A stretch of DNA of 64,000 nucleotides, taken from NCBI RefSeq assembly GCF_965221945.1, contig NZ_OZ244925.1, forward strand, positions 2,418,001 through 2,482,000. Reading direction: 5' to 3'. The stretch's first letter is position 1. Each line of letters opens with the position of its first letter. Source of the DNA: Poriferisodalis sp965221945. Its GTDB lineage: Bacteria; Actinomycetota; Acidimicrobiia; Acidimicrobiales; Poriferisodalaceae. The position numbers and the translations under genes were made by a program. This document shows positions 1-8,223 of this stretch, one piece after another. The notes under the pieces are model-generated. The model ran no database searches, had not been told where the DNA came from, and saw only the letters and a list, made by a program, of their open reading frames with translations.

Positions 1-651
1 TACGAACGGGGACTCATCGCTGGCCCAGCAGACCTCTTCGGGCTGATCATCGATCAACTTGTCGGGCTCGAGGGATTCGCCGAAAAATCCGCCAACAGTC
101 TTCTTGTCGAGATCGAGGCTGCTCGTGATGCGCCACTGGCTCGATTGCTCATCGGTCTCGGCATCGAGCACCTCGGTCCGACGGCATCGGAACTGCTGGC
201 ACGGCGATTCGGCTCACTTCGAAGGATCGTGGCCGCGAACGATGAGGAACTCGCAGCAATCGATGGCATTGGCCCGATCATTGCCGCAAGCGTCACCAGC
301 TTCTTTGCCGATAAGGGCAACGCTGCGCTAGTCGAACGGCTGGACCAAGCAGGGGTGCGCTTCGACCGAGTTGACGGCGAGCTGGATGCGCCACAGGTGC
401 TTGCAGGCAAGTCAGTCGTGGTGACCGGCAATCTCGATGGCTGGCATCTCAGCCGCGACGAAGCCAAGGCCGCGATCACAGCACGAGGAGGCAAGACCCC
501 AGGCAGCGTCAACAAGAGCACGTTCGCTCTGGTGGCAGGAGCGAACGCCGGACAGACCAAGCTCGACAAGGCCGCCGACCTCGGCGTGCCGATCCTTGAC
601 GACAACGGCCTACGAACCCTGCTCGAGACCGGGGAACTCGCAGCCGGCTAG
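1..651 (+). CDS. ligA: NAD-dependent DNA ligase LigA, C-terminal part (5' end outside window)
   Basis: The frame is open from base 1 and ends at a TAG, giving the last 216 residues of a normally ~670-residue NAD-dependent DNA ligase, which seals nicks in replication and repair. Seen: helix-hairpin-helix segments (LIGLGIEHLG near residue 50, then AIDGIGPIIAASVTSFF) that contact DNA, followed by a C-terminal BRCT domain from about residue 133 (LAGKSVVVTGNLDG, ending in LLETGEL). The adenylation and OB domains lie upstream of the window. The next gene is convergent and ends 38 bases away. The family assignment is secure; only the fragment is visible. Confidence 0.95.
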   Translation, partial: YERGLIAGPADLFGLIIDQLVGLEGFAEKSANSLLVEIEAARDAPLARLLIGLGIEHLGPTASELLARRFGSLRRIVAANDEELAAIDGIGPIIAASVTSFFADKGNAALVERLDQAGVRFDRVDGELDAPQVLAGKSVVVTGNLDGWHLSRDEAKAAITARGGKTPGSVNKSTFALVAGANAGQTKLDKAADLGVPILDDNGLRTLLETGELAAG

Positions 652-689
652 GCGCCCACCCCTCCCAGCCGGTGGCACCTACTTGGGGG

Positions 690-1874
690 TTAGGGGCCGA
701 GGGCGGTGACGGGGGTGACTCGGACGCCGTCGCGGCGGGTGTAGGCGAAGCCGAGGGCGGTGATGACCACCATGCCGACCAACTGCCCGGCACGGTCAGC
801 GGCAACGTTGTCGCGTACGCGTTGCAGCGACTGGGCCGCTGCTTCGATCGCGTCGCTGCCGCCGAGCTTGATTTCTGCCGCGAGCCATCGCCCGTCGGGC
901 AATTCGACGATGGCGTCGGCTTCGGTGCCCGCCGCGTCGCGCAGGTGAGAGACGCGTCCGTCGTGGGGCTGAGCGAGCACTCGCAGATCCCTCACCACGA
1001 GCGACTCGAACAGCAGGCCGAGCGTGGACATGTCACCAATGAGGCGCTCAGCATTGGCGCCGAGTGCGGCAGCCGCCAGCGAGGGATCGGCCAGATGCCA
1101 CTTGGCCGACTTGCGCAGCGGTGCTCGAGAACGCAGGCGAACCGACCACGCGGGCTGTTCTTCGACCACGAAGACGCGTCGCAGTGCTTCCAGATACGCA
1201 CGAACGGTGTGGCGGTGAAGTGACTCCAGTTCCGCGTCCGCGCCCAATGTGCTCATGCTGGCTTCGGTCGCGACATTTCGTGCCAGTGAATGGAGCAGTC
1301 GCTCCACACCGGCGGGATTTCGGATGGCAGCGTCATCGAGGAGTCGAACATCGGATCGGGCAGCTTCGGAGAGATAGCCGCGCAGGTTGCGCTGAATCTC
1401 CGGCAACGGCATCTCCACCTGACCGGGCCATCCACCCCGGCACAGTATTTGCGTGACTTCTGCGAGTCCCGAATCGGGTCGGCTTGCGCTCGCCGGTTGG
1501 CCGCTGAGAAGTCCTCCCAGAGACACCTCACCCGTGGAATCCCCTGACTCGAACAGCGACATCGGCCTCATTCGGATCCGGCGAACTCGTCCTGCACCGG
1601 TGTGGCGGGTGGCGTCGGCGGCGGGCCGGGCCGACCCTGCCAAGATGAAGCACCCGAATTCGGCCGTGGCGTCAACGGCGTGGCGCACGTGGTTCCACAG
1701 CCCAGGCACCACCTGCCATTCGTCGAGCAACCGGGGCGCCTCGCCGCCCAACAGCGTCGAAGGGTCGATGCTGCCGAGAGCGCGCGCGTCGAGATCAGTG
1801 TCGAGGCGGATGGCGCTGCGGGCGTGACGCAGTCCCGTCCAGGTCTTGCCACAGCCGCGCGGTCCCTCAAGCAC
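690..1874 (-). CDS. ATP-binding protein of the AAA_14/DUF4143 family, N-terminus possibly truncated
   Basis: The 394-residue product has a P-loop (GPRGCGKT, residues 4-11), a Walker B-like LLDEWQ near residue 50 and a C-terminal DUF4143 nuclease-like region (LFESLVVRDLRVLAQ, then WLAAEIKLG). Members are accessory ATPases of uncertain role, often transferred horizontally. The first start in this frame is a GTG only three codons before the P-loop motif. The frame stays open upstream and still reads like the family (GLQSAGFLVLEGP), but the usual leading 10-20 residues with the Y-x-P-R motif are not seen; the neighbour's 3' end lies there instead. It is either N-terminally truncated or uses a non-standard start. 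It is convergent with ligA. Confidence 0.75.
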   Translation of the reverse strand: MLEGPRGCGKTWTGLRHARSAIRLDTDLDARALGSIDPSTLLGGEAPRLLDEWQVVPGLWNHVRHAVDATAEFGCFILAGSARPAADATRHTGAGRVRRIRMRPMSLFESGDSTGEVSLGGLLSGQPASASRPDSGLAEVTQILCRGGWPGQVEMPLPEIQRNLRGYLSEAARSDVRLLDDAAIRNPAGVERLLHSLARNVATEASMSTLGADAELESLHRHTVRAYLEALRRVFVVEEQPAWSVRLRSRAPLRKSAKWHLADPSLAAAALGANAERLIGDMSTLGLLFESLVVRDLRVLAQPHDGRVSHLRDAAGTEADAIVELPDGRWLAAEIKLGGSDAIEAAAQSLQRVRDNVAADRAGQLVGMVVITALGFAYTRRDGVRVTPVTALGP

Positions 1875-1914
1875 GAGGAACCCTGCAGACTGAAGGCCAC
1901 GTTCGACTTCGAGA

Positions 1915-2382
1915 TCAGAACGTCGAGAAGCACCACTCGAAGCTGAAGTCGGCCGCTTCGATGTCGATCGTCGGAGTGGCGGTCACACGAGCGCATGTCT
2001 GCCCGCTGCGCAGCTTCTCGATGACCTTGCCAGTCCCTGGAGCAAAGAAATACTCACCGAGTTGGGTCGTGCCGGCGTCGAGCTGTCCAGCGGGAATGGT
2101 CGTCCCGTTGATGACGAGTGTCGGCCTCCAGCCGGGGTCGAGACGAGCACCGATCGGGCTCTGGTGTGGCACTTGAGCGCCGGGCACCGGCGTCACTGTC
2201 TGCAGGCCGCTCGGATATGGCGGAGCTGACTCGCCGCCGCGAGTCAGCCACACCGCGAGCACGACGCCCGCCGCGGCGACGAGCACGCCAAGCGTGATGG
2301 CCGTCGAGACACCTTTGCGCAACGCCCAGGAAACGGGCGGATCGTTGCCGTTGGGATTGCCCTCGGATCTCGCGCGCCTCAT
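1915..2382 (-). CDS. Small membrane-anchored protein of unknown function
   Basis: This is a 155-residue protein I do not recognise. Residues 1-23 are polar, residues ~24-47 form one hydrophobic segment (ITLGVLVAAAGVVLAVWL), and the rest is a soluble domain with two cysteines (QTCARV and EWCFS), so it is probably a signal-anchored extracytoplasmic domain. Its ATG overlaps the mnmA stop codon in an ATGA, so it is translationally coupled to mnmA and the cysteine desulfurase upstream. A role linked to tRNA thiolation is only suggested by position. Its 3' end abuts the ATPase/DUF4143 gene. Confidence 0.7.
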   Translation of the reverse strand: MRRARSEGNPNGNDPPVSWALRKGVSTAITLGVLVAAAGVVLAVWLTRGGESAPPYPSGLQTVTPVPGAQVPHQSPIGARLDPGWRPTLVINGTTIPAGQLDAGTTQLGEYFFAPGTGKVIEKLRSGQTCARVTATPTIDIEAADFSFEWCFSTF

Positions 2383-3500
2383 GCGAGATGTCCGGCGGCG
2401 GTCGCACCGCCGAGCACCTCGTCACCTTCGTAGAAGACGACAGCTTGTCCTGCAGCGACGCGGCGCTGAGGTTCGATCCAGTGCAACTGACCCTCAGCAT
2501 CGAGGCTCGCTGGCAGCGCGTGCCCGTGCGCGCTGGTCTGGGCGAGTATGTCGCCGGCAACGGACCTGTTGGCCCAGCGATGGTCGACCAGCTGGACACC
2601 CCGTGCTGCCAGATCATCGACCCCGCCGACGGTGACACGACGGGTTCCGATGTCTACTTCGATGGCGTATCGACGCTGCGGCGCGCCGCCGAGATCGAGA
2701 CCCTTGCGCTGGCCGACCGTAACCAACTCCACCGCCGGAGCGGTGCCGATGCGCCTGCCCGAGGTGTCGACCAGCTCCGCGGTGTGCAGGTCGATGCGTT
2801 CAGCCAGGAAGCGTTCCCTGCCCGCGGTCTCGGTGATGAAGCAGACGTCCTGGCTCTCGGCCTTTTGGGCCGTGCGCAGTCCGAGTTCGGATGCAATTGC
2901 CCGCAGCTCGTCCTTGCGGTAGTCGCCGACGGGGAACCACACGTCCGCCAGATCTGACGCCGAGAGCATGTACAGGACGTAGGACTGGTCTTTCGCGCTG
3001 TCGGTACCGCGCTGCAGCGCCAACCCGCCGCTTCGGGAGCTGATGCGCACGTGATGTCCGGTGACCAAGCGGTCGAAGCCCAAGCGACGGGCTCGGTCCA
3101 ACAGCACATCGAACTTGACATGCCGGTTGCAGGCGATACACGGGTTTGGAGTGAGACCTCTGCGGTGTGCATCCACGTACGTCTCGACGACATCGCGCTC
3201 GAATTCGGCCGCGTAGTTGAAGACGAAGTGGTCGATGCCCAACTGCTGGCACACCCTGCGGGCATCGTCCACGTCTGACACCGCGCAGCAGCCTTGATCC
3301 TGGGGCCCTCCCCACAGCTTCAGCGTGACGCCGACTACTTCATGGCCCTTGCGCAGGCACAGCGCGGCAGCGACGGAGCTGTCGACGCCGCCCGACATCG
3401 CGACGAGTACCTTGCTCTTCGTCGCTGCCCCATGCAGCTGTGTCTTCGTCGCTGCCCCATGCAGCTGTGTCTTCGTCGCTGCCCCATGCAGCTGTGTCAT
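2379..3500 (-). CDS. mnmA: tRNA 2-thiouridine synthase MnmA (TrmU)
   Basis: MnmA adenylates and thiolates U34 of the Lys, Glu and Gln tRNAs, taking sulfur from a cysteine desulfurase. Seen: the PP-loop SGGVDSS (residues 36-42), the first catalytic Cys in NPCIACN and the second in QDVCFI, and a normal length of 373 residues. The start at 3500 is chosen because its ATG overlaps the TGA of the upstream desulfurase (ATGA). Odd: codons 2-28 are three exact copies of the nonapeptide TQLHGAATK, encoded by a perfect 27-bp tandem repeat between the start codon and the PP-loop domain. The longer in-frame start at 3566 would lie within the desulfurase gene. Confidence 0.95.
   Translation of the reverse strand: MTQLHGAATKTQLHGAATKTQLHGAATKSKVLVAMSGGVDSSVAAALCLRKGHEVVGVTLKLWGGPQDQGCCAVSDVDDARRVCQQLGIDHFVFNYAAEFERDVVETYVDAHRRGLTPNPCIACNRHVKFDVLLDRARRLGFDRLVTGHHVRISSRSGGLALQRGTDSAKDQSYVLYMLSASDLADVWFPVGDYRKDELRAIASELGLRTAQKAESQDVCFITETAGRERFLAERIDLHTAELVDTSGRRIGTAPAVELVTVGQRKGLDLGGAPQRRYAIEVDIGTRRVTVGGVDDLAARGVQLVDHRWANRSVAGDILAQTSAHGHALPASLDAEGQLHWIEPQRRVAAGQAVVFYEGDEVLGGATAAGHLA
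3417..3497 (-). repeat. Three perfect 27-bp tandem repeats at the 5' end of mnmA
   Basis: Units lie at 3417-3443, 3444-3470 and 3471-3497 and are identical by eye. Each encodes TQLHGAATK. The array begins one base pair after the mnmA start codon and stays in frame, so copy-number change would lengthen or shorten the N-terminus by nine residues without a frameshift. It also overlaps the last base of the desulfurase stop codon. Confidence 0.95.
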
Positions 3501-4654
3501 CGCAGCTGCTCCACGCAGCCGGGAATCGCTTCGACGGCCCGCTCGATCTCCCACGGTTCGGTGCACCAGCCCAGCGACAGGCGCAGCGAGCCAGCTGCGG
3601 CTTGGCGGTCAACGCCCATGGCGGCAAGCACATGGCTGGGCTCCATGGCACCCGATGCACATGAGGCCGCTGCGGAGGCCATCACGTCATATCGATCGAG
3701 CAGCACCAGCAACGCCTCGGTCTCGATGCCTTCGAGGAGCAACTGGCAGATGCCCGCGGCGCGGCACGACCTGGCGACGGTCTCGGCACATCCGTCGATT
3801 GCTGTGAGCAGACCGTCGGCCAACTGATCCGCCATAGCGCCTATCCGGCAGATGTCGGCGTCGCGCGTCTCGGTCAGCTCCCCAAGCGCGGCGCCGAGCG
3901 CGGCGATGCCAGCGGTGTTGTGCGTGCCGCTGCGCCGGTCCGCCTCCTGTCCGCCGCCGAGCAGCTGCGCCGACAGCGGCACCTCGGGCCGGATGCCCAT
4001 GAGGCCGACGCCCTTGGGGCCGCCGAACTTGTGAGCGCTCAACGACAGCAGGTCTGCGGGGCGCGCCGCTGCGGCGATGTCAATCCAGTTGACGCCCTGC
4101 ACGGCATCGGTGTGCAGCAGCGCCTCGGGGGCGTGTGCACGCACCACCTCGGCGACCGCATCGAGGTCGGCAACGACGCCTGACTCGTTGTTGACGAGCA
4201 TCACCGAGACCAATCCGACCGGCGGACCCGCATCGGGAGCCAGCTGTGCTGCCAAATGTTCGAGATCGACCGCGCCGCCGGAATCGACTCGCACCTTCCG
4301 TCCGCCGACCGCTTCAACCGGATGCAGCACTGCGTGGTGTTCGGTCGCCGGGCACAGTGCGGTCGTTCGGGTCGCAGCCGTGACGCCGCGCACTGCGAGA
4401 TTGTCGGCCTCGGTCCCGCCACTGGTGAACACGATGCCGTGCGGGTCGAAGTCGAGCGCGTGGGCCGCAATCTCGCGGGCGTCGTCGATCGCTAACCTTG
4501 ACCTGCGCGCCATGCGGTGAGCTCCCGACGGATTGGCGAACTGGGTCTCAAAGAACGGCGTCATGGCCTCGACGGCACACGGCCGCATCGGCGTCGACGC
4601 AGCACAGTCGAGATAGGCGGGCCGATCAGCGGTCCGAATCCCGTCGACGTTCAC
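3497..4654 (-). CDS. Cysteine desulfurase (IscS/NifS family)
   Basis: This PLP enzyme converts cysteine to alanine and passes on persulfide sulfur, here most likely to MnmA. Seen: N-terminal YLDCAASTP, a GGTEADNLAVRG segment, the PLP-binding lysine in SLSAHKFGGPKG, the catalytic-cysteine loop SCASGAMEPSH and a C-terminal LRLSLG. The 385-residue length is normal for the family. The stop overlaps the mnmA start, so the two are co-translated. The gene is divergent from the oxyR unit with about 210 bp between them, which must hold both promoters. It could also feed Fe-S assembly; no scaffold gene is visible nearby. Confidence 0.93.
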   Translation of the reverse strand: MNVDGIRTADRPAYLDCAASTPMRPCAVEAMTPFFETQFANPSGAHRMARRSRLAIDDAREIAAHALDFDPHGIVFTSGGTEADNLAVRGVTAATRTTALCPATEHHAVLHPVEAVGGRKVRVDSGGAVDLEHLAAQLAPDAGPPVGLVSVMLVNNESGVVADLDAVAEVVRAHAPEALLHTDAVQGVNWIDIAAAARPADLLSLSAHKFGGPKGVGLMGIRPEVPLSAQLLGGGQEADRRSGTHNTAGIAALGAALGELTETRDADICRIGAMADQLADGLLTAIDGCAETVARSCRAAGICQLLLEGIETEALLVLLDRYDVMASAAASCASGAMEPSHVLAAMGVDRQAAAGSLRLSLGWCTEPWEIERAVEAIPGCVEQLR

Positions 4655-4865
4655 ATCGTGAGGTTACGGGTGCTGCCCAAGGCCGTCCGCCGGCGGGCGC
4701 AGATGTGCCACTCCGAGCACTCATTCATGGCTTTGGCCTAATCGACACGAAGGGACAAACGAATGGTTTTGGGGCCGTTTGCGCGACCACCTGCGTGCGG
4801 AGCCGGGAGACAATGCATGTGGGGACAACCGCAACCGACCTCTTCAGCCTGGAGGAAAGAACTTC

Positions 4866-4928
4866 ATGGACATCACCTCACTGGTGAGTCGGACGTCCCC
4901 ATCGCCGACAGCCGGAAGCGTCACGTGA
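4866..4928 (+). CDS. 20-codon leader ORF overlapping the oxyR start
   Basis: An ATG preceded by a strong ribosome-binding site (GGAGGAAAG, 6 nt spacer) opens a 20-codon frame reading MDITSLVSRTSPSPTAGSVT. Its TGA overlaps the GTG at 4925 that begins the oxyR frame (GTGA). The oxyR GTG itself has only a weak Shine-Dalgarno, so the leader probably delivers ribosomes to it by translational coupling. The sequence has no Cys, Trp or run of one amino acid, so a classical attenuator peptide is not obvious. I did not find it by homology; the support is ribosome-binding site strength and the stop/start overlap. Confidence 0.6.
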   Translation: MDITSLVSRTSPSPTAGSVT

Positions 4929-5923
4929 GTCCCCCGTCGGCGACACGTCCGAATACCAACTCCGTCGGTCGACCGACCATGCGCCAGTTGGAGTATCTAG
5001 CGGCACTGGACACGCACGGGCACATCGGACGCGCGGCAGCGGCCTGCTACGTCTCCCAGCCCACGCTGAGTACACAGATCCGGCAGCTCGAACGCCATCT
5101 CGGCGTCGCGATCACCGAACGGGTCGGCCGCGGCATCGTCGTGACTCATATAGGTCGCGAGCTGGCGGACCGTGCCCGGACCGTCCTGCGCGATGCCGAC
5201 GAGCTCCTCGAATGGGGCCGCAGCAGCACTGACGAACTCATCGGCCCCTTGAGAATCGCCGCGATCCCGACGGCAGCGCCGTACCTGCTGGCGCGAATCC
5301 TGCCCATCGTCCGCGAGCGACACCCTGACGTGCAGATACATCTCGACGAGCTCAAGACACTTGCGCTGGTCGACGTGTTGACCACGGCCCAGCTCGATCT
5401 TGGGCTGCTGGCATTGCCGATTCCGTCCGGGGACATCGAACATCTCGTGTTGCTCGAAGATCCCTTCCTGCTGGCAATGGAGCCCCGGCATCGTTTGGCG
5501 CGCCGGCCCGCTGTGACGTCGGACGAACTCGCTGATGAGACGGTGCTGCTGCTCGAAAATGGCCACTGTCTGCGTGGTCAAGCGCTCGAGGTCTGCCGCG
5601 ACGCTGGCGCCCATGAGGTCGGCAAGGGCGGTACCAGCCTGACGACGATCTGCCAGATGGTTGCAGCCGGGATGGGCGTGACGCTGCTGCCCAGGAGCGC
5701 CGCCCCCATCGAGGCGCGACGAGGCGCAGGAATCGTTGTCCGCCCGTTCAGCGACGCAATCCCGAGCCGCCAACTGGCACTCGCTTGGCGTGGTCGGTCA
5801 CCCGCCGCGCCCTTGTACCGCGAGCTGGCAGTCCTAATTGCGGAACGGCTGGCGGATCTGAACAACACCTCGCCGCCGGCAGCAGCGAGGCAGGAACCTG
5901 GAGACGCGCCAGACGCGGAATGA
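4925..5923 (+). CDS. oxyR: Hydrogen-peroxide-sensing LysR-type regulator OxyR
   Basis: The product has a LysR winged-helix domain (MRQLEYLAALDTHGHIGRAA, SQPTLSTQIRQLE) and a substrate-binding domain. The OxyR signature is present: ENGHCLRGQALEVC, with cysteines at residues 215 and 224, the same nine-residue separation as the redox pair of E. coli OxyR, followed by SLTTICQMVAAG and GVTLLP. This supports direct peroxide sensing through a disulfide. The start GTG at 4925 overlaps the stop of the leader ORF; an ATG at 4979 (MRQLEY) is the alternative. No catalase or ahpC gene is adjacent, so the targets lie elsewhere. Confidence 0.92.
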   Translation: MSPPSATRPNTNSVGRPTMRQLEYLAALDTHGHIGRAAAACYVSQPTLSTQIRQLERHLGVAITERVGRGIVVTHIGRELADRARTVLRDADELLEWGRSSTDELIGPLRIAAIPTAAPYLLARILPIVRERHPDVQIHLDELKTLALVDVLTTAQLDLGLLALPIPSGDIEHLVLLEDPFLLAMEPRHRLARRPAVTSDELADETVLLLENGHCLRGQALEVCRDAGAHEVGKGGTSLTTICQMVAAGMGVTLLPRSAAPIEARRGAGIVVRPFSDAIPSRQLALAWRGRSPAAPLYRELAVLIAERLADLNNTSPPAAARQEPGDAPDAE

Positions 5924-6048
5924 CAGCAGCCGATTGCGGTGCCACACTCTCTGAGCGTTCGCACTCGCTGGCCTCGCTCCCTTGCCGGGCTACGAGACCC
6001 ATTGGATGCGACGCACTTGCGACGGGCAACGACAGGGCAGCCGGCGAC

Positions 6049-7173
6049 ATGGGCATCGAGGTCAAGATCGACATTCCCGCATCGCAACAAGAGGTCTGGG
6101 ATTTCGCGGCGGACCTTGCTCGCAATGTGGAGTGGATGGTTGACGCCGAATTGATCACCTTCACCTCCGATCAGACCGAAGGTGTCGGCACGACGTTCGA
6201 CTGCGTGACCAAGCTCGGCCCGCTGCAGACAACAGATCGCATCGAAGTCGTTGAGTGGGACCCGCCGCGAACGCTCGGCGTCGAGCACCACGGAGCCGTG
6301 CGTGGCACTGGCCGGTTCACGCTCACTCCGATTGATGAAGGCACACGCTTCACCTGGAACGAGGAACTCTTGCTGCCGTGGTACTTCGGCGGGCGCTTCG
6401 GGCGGCAGCCCGCCTCGTTGGTGCTCGAGCGCATGTGGCGGAAGAATCTGCGCACGCTGCGGGCCCGGATTCTCGAACGGCAGCAAGGACCGACCGGCCA
6501 TGAGCCTGGACCGCTGCTCGGGATGGGACGTGACTCAGAAGTGCGTGCCTACGGCCCGCACATCATTCGCGTCAGCCTCCGCGGGCGAGATCTGAGCCAC
6601 GAAGCCGAAGCGATGCGCCACGTGCGGTCGTACGGCTTTCCTGCGCCCAAAGTGATCTCGGTGCCCGACGATCACTCGGTGGTGATGGAGCGCCTCTCCG
6701 GACCCACCATGCTCGACGACTTAGCGGCAAAGCCGTGGCTGCTGTCGCGACACGCGAAGGGTTTGGCGAGACTGCACCGGCGACTCGGCGAGGTACCGGC
6801 GCCCGGCGATTGGGTCAAGGTCTCAGGCGGCAGCTCGGTCGTCCATCTCGACCTGCAGCCCGACAACGTGAAGCTCACCCCCGGCGGCCCCGTCGTCATC
6901 GACTGGTCGAACGCAGCCGCCGGCGACTGCGGATTCGACGCTGCCTCCACCTACGTGCGGCTGCGCACCGGCTCGCCCGACAACCACGCCGCCGCCCGTG
7001 CGGTCATCAACGCATTCCGCACCCGCTTCGCGCGCGCCTTCCTCAAGGCGTTCGGCGCCGACGAGATTCTCTCGCGCCTGCGCGCCGCGGCCGACCTGCG
7101 GCTGCTCGACCGCAACCTGCACCCGAACGAGCGCGAGGCGGTCTTCGCGCTCGCCCGCGGCGAACTCGACTGA
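6049..7173 (+). CDS. START/SRPBCC domain fused to an aminoglycoside-phosphotransferase-like kinase
   Basis: In this 374-residue protein, residues 1-~150 form an SRPBCC (START-like) lipid or ligand cavity domain (MGIEVKIDIPASQQEVWDFA, ending in WRKNLRTLRARI). Residues ~160-374 form an APH/choline-kinase-like fold with a Brenner motif HLDLQPDN (266-273) and the metal-binding IDW (284-286). The kinase half probably phosphorylates a small molecule and the START half may present it; this is inference, since the substrate is not deducible. The ATG at 6049 is chosen because the SRPBCC fold begins there; the upstream frame is open but does not look coding. It stands alone between oxyR and meaB. Confidence 0.8.
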   Translation: MGIEVKIDIPASQQEVWDFAADLARNVEWMVDAELITFTSDQTEGVGTTFDCVTKLGPLQTTDRIEVVEWDPPRTLGVEHHGAVRGTGRFTLTPIDEGTRFTWNEELLLPWYFGGRFGRQPASLVLERMWRKNLRTLRARILERQQGPTGHEPGPLLGMGRDSEVRAYGPHIIRVSLRGRDLSHEAEAMRHVRSYGFPAPKVISVPDDHSVVMERLSGPTMLDDLAAKPWLLSRHAKGLARLHRRLGEVPAPGDWVKVSGGSSVVHLDLQPDNVKLTPGGPVVIDWSNAAAGDCGFDAASTYVRLRTGSPDNHAAARAVINAFRTRFARAFLKAFGADEILSRLRAAADLRLLDRNLHPNEREAVFALARGELD

Positions 7174-7215
7174 GTCCCGCAGCGCCAGGGCGTCCACAAG
7201 ATCAACTCTGGCGAC

Positions 7216-8181
7216 TCAGCGAGCCTGGCTGAGAAGGACTTCGGCAGCGGCGTAGGGATCCAGCTCTCTCCGAGCAAGACGCTCGCGGAGCTGTTCTGCG
7301 GCAGGACCATCGGTCAGCGCCTTAACACGCTCAGCGATGCTGGCCCGCAAGACCTCATCGAACTCGGTCTCCACACGAGCCGCTCGGCGCGCCTCCAGTT
7401 CCCCCGAAGCCGTGCAGTGATCGCGGTGCGCGCAGATGGCGTCCCACAGCTCGGCCGCGCCTTCGCCGGTGGTGCCAACCGAGGTGAGAATCGGCGGGTC
7501 CCAGTCACCCGGCGCAGAGAGGTCCAGCATCTGGCGGATGTCCCTGCTCGTTTCCGACGTGCCGGGCCAGTCGGCCTTGTTCACAACAAAGATGTCGGCG
7601 ATCTCCATCAGACCCGCCTTGTTGGCCTGCACCGAATCGCCCCAACCCGGATTCACGACCACGACCGTGGTATCGGCGGCGCCGACGATCTCGGTCTCGA
7701 CCTGTCCCACGCCGACTGTCTCGATGACCACCCACGGCCAGCCCAGCGCATCCAGCACCCGCGCCGCGAGCGGCGTCGCCAGCGTGAGACCGCCGAGATG
7801 GCCCCGGGTGGCCATCGAACGGATGTAGACGCCCTCGTCGAAGGTGTGGTCGGACATGCGCACCCTGTCGCCGAGGATCGCCCCACCGCTGAACGGCGAC
7901 GACGGATCGATGGCGAGCACGGCAAGCCGCTCCCCGCGCTCGCGGGCCACGCCGGCCACTGCCGAGTTGAGGGTGGACTTCCCGGACCCAGGGGCACCCG
8001 TCATTCCGACCGTGTGAGCGTTGCCTGACTGGGCGAACGTCAGCGCTCCCAGCTCCCGTGCCTGCGGACCCCCACGCTCGACGTGCGACATGATCCGCGC
8101 CAGGGCGCGCCGGTGCCCCGTGCGAGCAGCCTCGAGCAGGCTCGCCACATCGGCAGTCAGGGAACCTTCGGTGGGCGTCAT
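7216..8181 (-). CDS. meaB: MeaB/ArgK-type G3E GTPase (methylmalonyl-CoA mutase chaperone)
   Basis: MeaB-type GTPases protect and reload the B12 cofactor of methylmalonyl-CoA mutase and related acyl-CoA mutases. Seen: P-loop GAPGSGKST (62-70), switch-region DPSSPFSGGAILGDRVRM, the ETVGVGQ segment and the base-specificity motif NKAD. The 321-residue length fits. The ATG at 8181 gives the usual N-terminus; an in-frame GTG at 8220 is an alternative. No mutase gene is visible next to it. It lies just downstream of murA on the same strand. Confidence 0.9.
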   Translation of the reverse strand: MTPTEGSLTADVASLLEAARTGHRRALARIMSHVERGGPQARELGALTFAQSGNAHTVGMTGAPGSGKSTLNSAVAGVARERGERLAVLAIDPSSPFSGGAILGDRVRMSDHTFDEGVYIRSMATRGHLGGLTLATPLAARVLDALGWPWVVIETVGVGQVETEIVGAADTTVVVVNPGWGDSVQANKAGLMEIADIFVVNKADWPGTSETSRDIRQMLDLSAPGDWDPPILTSVGTTGEGAAELWDAICAHRDHCTASGELEARRAARVETEFDEVLRASIAERVKALTDGPAAEQLRERLARRELDPYAAAEVLLSQAR

Positions 8182-8223
8182 CGGCGCGCCGACGGTAGCG
8201 ATGCGCGCCGAAGGTGGCACGCT

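Noticed and set aside
3417..3497. Possible CRISPR array (27-bp perfect repeats)
   Set aside because: The units abut with no spacers and are in-frame codons of mnmA; no cas gene is in the window.
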